This document shows positions 31,025 through 37,536 of a DNA stretch of 37,536 bases, in pieces. A program made the translations under genes and the position numbers. The DNA is taken from contig JAIYAA010000035.1 in assembly GCA_027489295.1 (NCBI GenBank), positions 1 to 37,536 of the forward strand, written 5' to 3'. A model generated the notes under the pieces. The model did not search any database, was not told the DNA's origin, and saw only the letters and a list, made by a program, of their open reading frames with translations. This DNA comes from Sphingomonadales bacterium. Its GTDB lineage: Bacteria > Pseudomonadota > Alphaproteobacteria > Sphingomonadales > Sphingomonadaceae. Within the stretch, counting starts at the first letter, position 1. Each line of letters starts with the position of its first letter.

Positions 31025-33324
31025 GCTGCCAGTCCTTTGGGCGTGAAACGGGTAGGCGAGGAAACCAGCGCCTCGATGTCGAGGATCAGCGCGATCGAGC
31101 CGTCGCCGAGGATGGTCGCGCCCCCCAGGCCGCGGATCGGATGCAGGTTCTGATCCAGGCTCTTGATCACCACTTCGCGGCGGTCATCGATGGTGTCGAC
31201 GACCAGACCGACCTTGCCCGAGCTTTCGCTCTCGACGATCACCACCAGCGAATCCTCGATGGCACGATCGTCGTTCAGGCCGAAGATTTCGGTCGCACGC
31301 TTCACCGGCAGATACTCGCCGCGCATGTCGATCACTTCATGGTCGGGCGCGGTGCGCTTCACCTGGCCGGGCTCGGGCTGGATCGTCTCCAGCACGTGGG
31401 TCAGCGGCAGCACGAAGCGCTGGCCGGCGAGCCGCACGATCATGCCGTCCAGAATGGCCAGCGTGAGCGGCAGGATCATCGTGAAGGTCGTGCCTTCGCC
31501 GGGCACCGAGTGAATCTCGACGCGGCCGCCCAGGGCTTCCACGTTCGAGCGCACCACGTCCATGCCGACGCCGCGACCCGAGATGTTCGAGATCTTCTCC
31601 GCGGTGGAGAAGCCCGGGGCGCAGATCAGCTGGTCGATTTCCTCGTTCGTCAGCACCGCATCGGCGCTGATGATGCCCTTCTCGACCGCCTTGGCGCGGA
31701 CGCGCTCGCGGTTGATGCCGCGACCGTTGTCCGCGACGCGCACGAAGATCCGCGCGCCCTTCTGCTCGGCCGACAGCTTGATCGTGCCGGCGGGGTCCTT
31801 GCCCGCTGCGATCCGCTCCTCGGCGCTTTCCAGGCCATGGTCGGCGGCGTTGCGGATCATGTGGGTCAGCGGATCGCCGATCTTTTCGATCACGCCCTTG
31901 TCGACTTCGGTCGTCTCACCGATCGTCTCGAGGTTGATCTGCTTGCCGGTCTCGACCGAAAGATCGCGGAGCATGCGCGGCACGCGGCTGAAGGCCTGCC
32001 GGATCGGCTGGGCGCGCAGCGACATGACGTTGTCCTGGATCTGCCGGGTGAGGCGGGCCAGTTCGGGCAGCTCGACGCGCTGGCGATCGGCCGGCGACAG
32101 CCGGTCGGCCAGGATCGAGTTGCGGATCACCAGCTCGCCGACCAGGTTGAGCAGCAGGTCTAGCTTGACGAGGTCGACGCGGATGGTCTGCGAGGCTTCG
32201 TTGGCCGGCTTGGCCGGGCCACCGGCACCACCGCCTGCACCACCACCGGGACCGCCGGCGCCACCGCCACCGCCGCCACCGGCGGGCGGGGGTGCCGCCG
32301 CTGCCGGGGCAGGGGCGGGGGCAGGTTCGGGCGCAACCGCAACGGGTTGCGGCGCGGGAGCCGGTGCGGGGGCAGGCGCCGGTGCGGGCGCGGCCGCTGC
32401 CGGAGCGCCCAGATCCATGAAGTCATCGACCGTGGCGGTTACCGGCACGAACGGGATCTCATCGCCGTCCATCGCGGCTTCCGCCACGCCCGCGGGCAGG
32501 GCTTCCTCGCCCATCCGCTTGATCTCGATGATCGAATCCGGTGCGACGAAATCGAAGCAATCGGAAAGGTCGCTCTCCGGCAGCTCGGCCGGGGCGTGCA
32601 TCACCCAGGTGACGTAGCTGTCCTCCGGATCGATCTCACGGAGCGGCGGAATGGTGCTGGTGTCGACGGACACGACGCGGGCCCCCAGGCCTTCCAGCTC
32701 GCGCACCGTCAGCAGCGGCTCGCCGGCATTGGCCAGCGCCGCGCGCGACGGCTTGAAGCGTACCTGCCAGCCGGCACCTTCGTCGTCGCCCGGACCATCC
32801 AGGTCGTCGAGCGAGACGCCGACGGGCCGGAAGCCGAACTCATCTTCCTCTTCCACCATCGCCGGAGCCGGCGCGGGTGCAGGGGCGGCGGGCGCAGGGG
32901 CGGGCGCGGCTGCCGCCGGCGCGTCGCCATCCGGCACGCCCTTGTTGGCGAGCACCTGCTCGAGCGCGCTCAGCGCGGCCCCGTCGTTCGGCCGGGACGC
33001 ATTGCCCTTGGCCGCCTCGACATGGTCCGACAGCACGTCGAACGAGCTCAGCATCACCCGGATCACGCCGGGTGTGGGGACGATTTTCCCGGCACGCACT
33101 TCGTCGAGCACGTTCTCGAACTTGTGCGCGAAGGCCGTCAGGTCCGAATGGCCGAAGGCGCCGGCGCCACCCTTGATCGAGTGGATCGCGCGGAACACAC
33201 CGGCAATGGTTTCGCCGGACAGATCGCCCGACTGCATCGCCGACAGCCCTTCTTCGGCCGTCGTGAGGCCTTCAGTGCACTCTTCGAAGAAGATTGCCTG
33301 GATATCGTCGAATTCGTCGCTCAC
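31021..33324 (-). CDS. cheA: Chemotaxis histidine kinase CheA
   Basis: CheA phosphorylates CheY and CheB in response to receptors. The 767-residue product has P1 with phosphorylated His48 (FRAIHSIKGGAGAFG) and a first Ala/Pro linker near residues 135-158. A P2-like region lies around 175-290. A second, very long Ala/Pro and Gly linker (about residues 305-372, bases 32408-32208) includes a run of seven Gly. P3 follows (LDLLLNLVGELVIRNSILAD). P4 has the ATP motifs MIRNAADHGLE (N box), ADNGRGI (G1) and NISGRGVGMDVV (G2). P5 is a CheW-like domain. All catalytic motifs look intact. It overlaps cheW and cheY by four bases each. Identification is certain. Confidence 0.97.
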   Translation of the reverse strand: MSDEFDDIQAIFFEECTEGLTTAEEGLSAMQSGDLSGETIAGVFRAIHSIKGGAGAFGHSDLTAFAHKFENVLDEVRAGKIVPTPGVIRVMLSSFDVLSDHVEAAKGNASRPNDGAALSALEQVLANKGVPDGDAPAAAAPAPAPAAPAPAPAPAMVEEEDEFGFRPVGVSLDDLDGPGDDEGAGWQVRFKPSRAALANAGEPLLTVRELEGLGARVVSVDTSTIPPLREIDPEDSYVTWVMHAPAELPESDLSDCFDFVAPDSIIEIKRMGEEALPAGVAEAAMDGDEIPFVPVTATVDDFMDLGAPAAAAPAPAPAPAPAPAPQPVAVAPEPAPAPAPAAAAPPPAGGGGGGGAGGPGGGAGGGAGGPAKPANEASQTIRVDLVKLDLLLNLVGELVIRNSILADRLSPADRQRVELPELARLTRQIQDNVMSLRAQPIRQAFSRVPRMLRDLSVETGKQINLETIGETTEVDKGVIEKIGDPLTHMIRNAADHGLESAEERIAAGKDPAGTIKLSAEQKGARIFVRVADNGRGINRERVRAKAVEKGIISADAVLTNEEIDQLICAPGFSTAEKISNISGRGVGMDVVRSNVEALGGRVEIHSVPGEGTTFTMILPLTLAILDGMIVRLAGQRFVLPLTHVLETIQPEPGQVKRTAPDHEVIDMRGEYLPVKRATEIFGLNDDRAIEDSLVVIVESESSGKVGLVVDTIDDRREVVIKSLDQNLHPIRGLGGATILGDGSIALILDIEALVSSPTRFTPKGLAA

Positions 33325-33686
33325 GGGCAGACGCGGCGGATCGCCGCCCCCAGCTTGGTAGCCTCGAAGGGCTTGGTGATCCAGCCGGTGGCACCGGCGG
33401 AACGGGCGCGCGCCTTCTTCTCGTCCGAGAATTCGGTCGAGAGCACCAGGATCGGCACGCCCTTGAACTCCGCAACCTGGCGCACGGCCTCGATCAGCTC
33501 GAACCCGTCCATCTTCGGCATGTTGATGTCGGTGATGAGCAGGTCTGGCTTGACCTCGTGCATGCGCTCCAGGCCATGCTGTCCGTCGTTCGCGCTTTCG
33601 ATGCGAAAGCCCTGCGCGGTCAGCGACGTCTTGAGCAGCATGCGCATGCTCGCGGAGTCATCGACGGTAAGGATCAGCTTGGTCAC
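33321..33686 (-). CDS. cheY: CheY-type response regulator (first copy)
   Basis: The GTG at 33686 is chosen because it overlaps the previous stop as GTGA and has GGAGA 6 bases upstream; the longer open frame lies inside the STAS gene. The 121-residue product is one receiver domain with Asp9-Asp10 (LTVDDSASM), phosphoacceptor Asp53 (LITDINMPKMDG), Thr in LSTEFS and Lys in ITKPFEATKL. It lies directly before cheA, a position often held by the regulator of the same array. It is more like the PilH/CheY group feeding CheA than an output protein with an effector domain. Confidence 0.93.
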   Translation of the reverse strand: MTKLILTVDDSASMRMLLKTSLTAQGFRIESANDGQHGLERMHEVKPDLLITDINMPKMDGFELIEAVRQVAEFKGVPILVLSTEFSDEKKARARSAGATGWITKPFEATKLGAAIRRVCP

Positions 33687-33997
33687 AGAATGTCTCCGGG
33701 TTCGATGCCGACCGCCGCTGCGAGCTGGCAACGGTTCACACGATCGGTGAAGGCAGTGCTGGGGTTGAGGATGGTGAAGCCTTTGCCGAGCCGTTCGGCT
33801 TCCGCCTTGGCTGCGACGAGCAACTGGAGGACCGCCTGGCCGACGCTTTCGACCTGCGAGGCATCCACCTCGACCGGGCCGTCGCCGTCGACCGCCTGGA
33901 TGAGGCGGCTCTGAAGATCCGCGGCCGTCACGGTGGAACCGTGCGCGGGGAGCGCAAGCGCGCCCTCGGCCTCAAGCGGTGGCAGGGGAAAGTCCAT
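33683..33997 (-). CDS. STAS-domain protein of the chemotaxis operon
   Basis: STAS proteins include anti-sigma-factor antagonists and MlaB-like adaptors. The 104-residue product has the STAS plan (LALPAHGSTVTAADLQSRLI, PVEVDASQVESVGQAVLQLL, GKGFTILNPSTAFTDRV). Where classic antagonists have D-S-S/T-G with a phosphorylated serine, this one has ESVGQA, so regulation by that phosphorylation is doubtful. The gene starts inside motA (26-base overlap) with GAGG upstream and ends overlapping cheY. A STAS gene in a che operon also occurs in other proteobacteria, where its role is mostly unknown. It could be an array scaffold or a partner of CheA. Confidence 0.83.
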   Translation of the reverse strand: MDFPLPPLEAEGALALPAHGSTVTAADLQSRLIQAVDGDGPVEVDASQVESVGQAVLQLLVAAKAEAERLGKGFTILNPSTAFTDRVNRCQLAAAVGIEPGDIL

Positions 33998-34856
33998 TCT
34001 TGGCCTCGTCGAGAGCGGATTCGAGTTGCTGGAAGGTCGGCGCGTACGCGGAGGGCGTCATGCGACGGGCGATCTCGATCGCGACCTGCACCGGCTGGTT
34101 CTGGGCATAGGCGACGATCGCAGTCTTGATGATGGTGAAGGGCTGGGAGTCGCCCTCGATGGTCTCGAGCAGCTTGCCGGCCAGCGGCGCCACCACGCAG
34201 TAGGAGAGCAGCACGCCGAGGAACGTACCGACGAGCGCGCCACCGATCATCGCGCCGAGGATCTCGGTCGGCTGGTCGATCGAGCCCATGGTCTTGATGA
34301 CGCCGAGCACCGCCGCGACGATGCCGATGGCGGGAAGGCCGTCGGCCATCAGCTGCAGGGCGTGCTGCGGATGCGTTTCCTCGTGATGGTGCTTCTCGAT
34401 ATCGGCTTCCATCGCCGATTCGAGCTGGTGCGGATCCTCGAAGTTGACCGTCATCATCCGCAGATAGTCGCAGAGGAACTCGATCAGGTGATGGTCGGCG
34501 AGCAGCCGCGGATAGGGCTTGAACAGGTCGCTTTCCTCGGGCTTGTCGAGGTGCGGTTCGATGCCGGTCGCGCCGCTTTTCTTGAACAGCGAGAGCAGGG
34601 TGAACATCAGCGTCAGCAGGTCGGTATAGTCGCTGGCCTTCCAGCGACCGCCCTTGAAGGAGCGCATCAGGCCGGCACCGGCCTTCTTCACCGTGGGCAT
34701 CGAGTTGGCGACCAGGAAGGCGCCGATCGCAGCGCCGCCGATCGCCATGAGCTCGTGCGGCAGGGCATGGATGATGATCTCGAACTTGCCGCCCGAGATC
34801 ATGAAGCTGCCGAACACGCAACCCAGAATGATGACGAAACCAACGGCGTTCAGCAT
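33972..34856 (-). CDS. motA: Stator protein MotA
   Basis: MotA is the torque-generating half of the stator and surrounds MotB. The 294-residue product has the alphaproteobacterial length and four membrane segments (near residues 2-22, 32-50, 170-195 and 200-225). The cytoplasmic loop between segments 2 and 3 is long and charged (LTLMFTLLSLFKKSGATGIE), and the region ALQLMADGLPAIGIVAAVLG is conserved. It heads the twelve-gene motility operon ending at fliL. The element CCATCCTATAAT lies 35 bases upstream. The 3-prime end overlaps the STAS gene. Identification is certain. Confidence 0.97.
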   Translation of the reverse strand: MLNAVGFVIILGCVFGSFMISGGKFEIIIHALPHELMAIGGAAIGAFLVANSMPTVKKAGAGLMRSFKGGRWKASDYTDLLTLMFTLLSLFKKSGATGIEPHLDKPEESDLFKPYPRLLADHHLIEFLCDYLRMMTVNFEDPHQLESAMEADIEKHHHEETHPQHALQLMADGLPAIGIVAAVLGVIKTMGSIDQPTEILGAMIGGALVGTFLGVLLSYCVVAPLAGKLLETIEGDSQPFTIIKTAIVAYAQNQPVQVAIEIARRMTPSAYAPTFQQLESALDEAKNGLSPATA

Positions 34857-34888
34857 GACGAGCCTAAAATCTTTCCCTGGATCTTTCC

Positions 34889-34904
34889 AGAATTATAGGA
34901 TGGT
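34889..34904 (-). promoter_or_regulatory. TCCTATAAT element upstream of motA
   Basis: The minus strand reads AACCATCCTATAATTC with TATAAT at 34897-34892, 35 bases before motA. CCCGGTGGGAAC lies just upstream (34920-34909, minus). This is the only promoter-like signal I see for the whole twelve-gene operon. Confidence 0.5.
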
Positions 34905-34949
34905 TTCGGTTCCCACCGGGTGCTTCGGGGATAATGCTTAGGTACCCGT

Positions 34950-37367
34950 TCACCGCACGCCGGGAGCATGCACCAGCGAGGGTTGCGGAACCGTTTCCAA
35001 GGTGGCGATTTCGCGACGGGCGATCGGCCGGAACACCAAGGCCAGCATCATCGGACAGTCGTTCGCCCTTGGCGGCGGCGGGACCATCATGAAGGCGAAC
35101 TCGTTTTCGCAGCGGAAAAGGTGCGGCGCGACCTGCTGCATGCCTTCCAGCGAGGGCAGCGCGGTAATCTGGTTCTCGGTGGTACGCTGCATCTCGGCCA
35201 GGAATTCGTGCACCGGCATGAAGATCGCGCTCTGCACCTGCACCCAGTCGAACAGCTGTCCGAACTGGATGCCGACCGACAAGCGACAATCCTCGATTGG
35301 AATCGGCGCCAGATAATAGCCGTCGTGCGTGGGCGTGGCGGTGACCGCGCCGGTGGTGGCGTGGACGCCATCCGCGACGATCAGCGGCAGCGAGATGGTG
35401 CTGTCGACAAAGTCGGCATATTTGATCGGCAACCCGAAGCGCTTCTGGGTGAGCAGCGACAGGCGGACCGGCAGGCCCTCGCCGTGCAGCTCCGCCGGCA
35501 GGTACATGCGCTCCGATCCCTTGAGGTAGATCAGTCCGCGCTGCCGCAGCCCGTGCCGCGCCACCTCCGGATCGAACAGCGGTACCGTATCGGCAACGCC
35601 CTGGTTGACGTCGTGTTCGAACTCGCTGACCACGGCCAGCTCGTTTGCCTGGGGCAGGAACATCAGTCGGCCCAGCACCGCCGCGGCGGCGTTGCGCCAC
35701 AGGGGCAGCTCGTCGATCGGGGCGCCGCGCAGTCGCACGCCGGCCTGTTCGCGCTCGAAGCGCAGCGCGCCTTCCTGAATCCGCTCGCGCACCGCGCTCT
35801 GGCGGCCCTTGATGCTGTTCTCGGTACGGATCGGCGCGCCATCCGCGGTATAATCGATCGTCGAGCCCTGCGCCGCCGTGCAGATCTGCTCAAGGACGGC
35901 GACGTTGGTGGCGATCGCCTCCAGCGCGTGGCAGTCATAGCCGCTGCTGTCGATCAGTCCCTTCTTGTCGAGGCCGGCGGCGAACTGCTCGCGCATCATC
36001 AGATAGCGCCCGGCAACATGGACATCGAACCGCTCGCGCAGCAGCGCGTCGATTTCGTTCTGCACCGACCCGTTATAGCCGAGGTCGACCAGCATCAGCG
36101 TGTCGCCCGGCTGCGGATCGGCGATGCCGCGGACATGGGCGACCAGCCGGTCGGCAAAGGCGCGGCCCATGCGGATGATCTGCTTCATCCGGTGCGGCTT
36201 GCGGACCTCGCGCAGGAAGGCGGGGGTGCGCCCGCGCTGCTCCGGCAGTCCCTTCAGCACCACCTTGGCCTCTGCGTCGTTGAGCAGCTGCTTGGCCAGC
36301 TTCTCGACATTGCTGCCTACTTCATAATGGAGGTATCGTTCGACCGCCGCCTCGCTGGTGAGGGCGGCGCCGACGGCGGTGAAGCGGCTGATCTCCACCG
36401 GGTGGCTTTTTGTCCCGGATGATGCGGCCTCATGCATCCGCATCGGCAGCAGACCGTCGCGCATCAGGAACAGCCAGTGCACGGTGCCGCCGCGTTCGGC
36501 CTGCAGGTCCGCGGCTTCCTGCTGCAACCAGCGTTCAAAGGCGTGGAGCACAGGGCCGATCACAGAAAAGCCGAGCGCTTCGGCCGGATCGCTGATCTGC
36601 GGCTCGCCCATGGCAAGCGCAGCGCGGTGCGGTTGCTGCGCGGCGATCGTGCCGGGCGTCCGCGCGTGCAGGAGCGCGCTGATCGAGGATTCGAGGCGCA
36701 GGCGTTGCTCGGTTGCATGGGCGAACTGCTTGAGATGGACGGCCTGCACGCCGAAAGGGGCAATGCCTTCGACGTCGGCCACCCTGTTGTCGCCGATATG
36801 CAGGATCGTCTTGGGGTCGCACTTCAGGACCTTGAGCACATCCTGATAGAGGCCTTCCGCCTTTGAACGGCCATAGTGGGACGAGCAGAAGATCCGGTCG
36901 ATCAGTGCGGCGACGTCGGCGCCGGCGGCGCGCGAAATCAGTTCCCGCAACTGATCGGCATCGAGATAGGTGTCGGAGACGATGATCACGCCGAGGCCGC
37001 GCTGCTTGGCCTCGCGCATCAGTGCCACCGTGGGCTGGAACGCAAAGCAGTGCCGCGCTTCGGCATCGAGCTCGTTGGCGACGGCCTCGGCGATCGTCGC
37101 CTTCGGCGCGCCGGGGAACATCTCGCGATAGATTTCCGCGATCGTCACTTCGTTGCGCTTGTGGTTGATCAGCGCCGCGGAACGCGCCCGCATTTCCGAC
37201 CATTGCCGCTGCAGCACAGTCACGCCGTCGAGCGCGTCGAAGATGTCGCGCGGCGCGTGGGAATCGCGCCAGAGCAGCGTGTCGAAGCAGTCGAGCGAAA
37301 GCAGCCTGATGCCTTCGCGTCCGTCGAGCGCAGACGGCAAGGCATGCGGAAGAATATAGTCGGTCAC
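34950..37367 (-). CDS. Large HAD-domain protein of glycan-cluster type, next to flaF
   Basis: The GTG at 37367 is chosen because CAGGGACA lies just upstream; the earlier GTG at 37394 has no ribosome site. The product is 805 residues. Residues about 20-220 form a HAD phosphohydrolase domain: motif I LLSLDCFDTLLW (Asp26), motif II IIVSDTYLD, motif III Lys in GRSKAEG, motif IV HIGDNRVADVEG. A second region carries FLMRDGLLPM, VEISRFTAVG and MLVDLGYNGSVQNEI. As I recall, these RDG, SR and D-x-G-x-x-GS-x-Q motifs occur in HAD proteins of polysaccharide clusters. The last third is not recognised. No signal peptide is seen. Its place beside flaF suggests a link to flagellin, perhaps glycosylation, but this is inference. 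Confidence 0.8.
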   Translation of the reverse strand: MTDYILPHALPSALDGREGIRLLSLDCFDTLLWRDSHAPRDIFDALDGVTVLQRQWSEMRARSAALINHKRNEVTIAEIYREMFPGAPKATIAEAVANELDAEARHCFAFQPTVALMREAKQRGLGVIIVSDTYLDADQLRELISRAAGADVAALIDRIFCSSHYGRSKAEGLYQDVLKVLKCDPKTILHIGDNRVADVEGIAPFGVQAVHLKQFAHATEQRLRLESSISALLHARTPGTIAAQQPHRAALAMGEPQISDPAEALGFSVIGPVLHAFERWLQQEAADLQAERGGTVHWLFLMRDGLLPMRMHEAASSGTKSHPVEISRFTAVGAALTSEAAVERYLHYEVGSNVEKLAKQLLNDAEAKVVLKGLPEQRGRTPAFLREVRKPHRMKQIIRMGRAFADRLVAHVRGIADPQPGDTLMLVDLGYNGSVQNEIDALLRERFDVHVAGRYLMMREQFAAGLDKKGLIDSSGYDCHALEAIATNVAVLEQICTAAQGSTIDYTADGAPIRTENSIKGRQSAVRERIQEGALRFEREQAGVRLRGAPIDELPLWRNAAAAVLGRLMFLPQANELAVVSEFEHDVNQGVADTVPLFDPEVARHGLRQRGLIYLKGSERMYLPAELHGEGLPVRLSLLTQKRFGLPIKYADFVDSTISLPLIVADGVHATTGAVTATPTHDGYYLAPIPIEDCRLSVGIQFGQLFDWVQVQSAIFMPVHEFLAEMQRTTENQITALPSLEGMQQVAPHLFRCENEFAFMMVPPPPRANDCPMMLALVFRPIARREIATLETVPQPSLVHAPGVR

Positions 37368-37407
37368 GGCACTGTCCCTGGAAAGCGCCCGCACCGAGGG
37401 GACGCAG

Positions 37408-37423
37408 GAATCTTATAGGAAGA
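37408..37423 (-). promoter_or_regulatory. TCTTCCTATAAG element upstream of the HAD gene
   Basis: The minus strand reads TCTTCCTATAAGATTC with TATAAG at 37417-37412, 44 bases before the GTG at 37367. TCTTCCTATAAG is identical to the sequence before flgI. It faces the flaF element across 21 bases. Confidence 0.5.
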
Positions 37424-37444
37424 CGGCGGACCAACCCGGCAAAA

Positions 37445-37457
37445 TCTTCCTACAATG
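37445..37457 (+). promoter_or_regulatory. TCTTCCTACAAT element upstream of flaF
   Basis: TCTTCCTACAATG puts TACAAT at 37451-37456, 24 bases before the flaF start. TCTTCCTA here and TAGGAAGA at 37416-37423 form an 8-bp inverted repeat, so the divergent promoters mirror each other. CCCGGCAAAA lies at 37435-37444 between them. Confidence 0.45.
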
Positions 37458-37480
37458 GCGTCAGGAGCAAAGGAGCGACA

Positions 37481-37536
37481 ATGACGATCAATGCTTATCA
37501 GGCGGCCCGGAGCCGGGCCGAGACGCCGCGCGCTGC
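37481..37536 (+). CDS. flaF: Flagellin regulator FlaF, N-terminal fragment cut by the window edge
   Basis: The ATG at 37481 follows AAGGAG with 5 bases between. The readable part, MTINAYQAARSRAETPRAA, has the xLNAYQ-x(5-6)-ESPR-like start I know from FlaF proteins. In Caulobacter, FlaF is needed for flagellin synthesis and works with FlbT, usually encoded next door. Only 18 complete codons lie in the window, so the call rests on this motif and the flagellar context. The gene diverges from the HAD gene. Confidence 0.72.
   Translation, partial: MTINAYQAARSRAETPRA

Noticed and set aside
32208..32408. Unusual Ala/Pro/Gly tract in cheA as a sign of frameshift
   Set aside because: The reading frame is continuous and the tract lies between the P2-like region and P3, where CheA linkers are normally flexible.

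Overview
The window is a GC-rich alphaproteobacterial flagellar and chemotaxis locus. Three of its genes encode a regulator set known from Caulobacter-type alphaproteobacteria: FlbD (8703-10034), FliX (23695-24111) and FlaF (cut by the right edge). Two genes (20976-21497 and 24274-25275) end in W-containing PEP-CTERM sorting signals of the sort common in sphingomonads, so a Sphingomonas-like organism is the best guess. No rRNA, tRNA, CRISPR array, insertion sequence or transposase was seen.

Layout from left to right. (1) 2-1974, plus strand: flgG-flgA-flgH, the tail of a rod and ring operon. It ends at a terminator and is followed by the flagellin gene fliC (2212-3066) with a hairpin-rich leader, then a small unknown gene (3207-3608). 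(2) A 686-base stretch without a gene, holding one perfect 15-bp hairpin. (3) Minus strand: fliK-flgD (6520-4295) and fliF-fliN-flbD-flhA (12024-6598). (4) Plus strand: a secreted polysaccharide deacetylase and a Gln-rich lipoprotein, facing a minus-strand catalase-like gene. None of the three is an obvious flagellar gene. (5) fliG-fliH (minus), diverging from a 922-residue protein of flagellar-axial type with an internal beta-propeller, followed by flgB. (6) A small PEP-CTERM protein, flgI-flgJ-flgN-like (minus), divergent fliX, a GDSL esterase with a PEP-CTERM-like tail, and a tandem PilZ protein. (7) One long, tightly coupled minus-strand operon, 34856-26041: motA-STAS-cheY-cheA-cheW-cheR-cheB-cheY-cheD-unknown-motB-fliL. 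(8) A large HAD-domain protein (minus), divergent from the start of flaF.

The genes work together as follows. FliF, FliG and FliN form the MS ring and part of the switch. FliH and FlhA serve export. FlgB, FlgG, FlgA, FlgH, FlgI and FlgJ build the rod and the P and L rings. FliK and FlgD control hook assembly. FliC is the filament. MotA, MotB and FliL form the stator, and the Che proteins steer. FlaF, usually paired with FlbT, acts on flagellin synthesis.

The most unusual signal concerns regulation. FlbD is by descent a sigma-54 activator, but its GAFTGA loop reads GAFPGA and its Walker B Asp is Arg, while its DNA-binding helix-turn-helix looks intact. Nearly every operon start in the window carries a TATAA-type element 17 to 50 bases upstream of the start codon, often preceded by TCC, and I found no convincing sigma-54 site. 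Together this suggests a flagellar regulon that has moved from sigma-54 to TATAAT-type promoters while keeping FlbD as a DNA-binding protein. A second signal is three consecutive perfect hairpins in the flagellin leader, a plausible target for FlbT/FlaF-type control of the mRNA.
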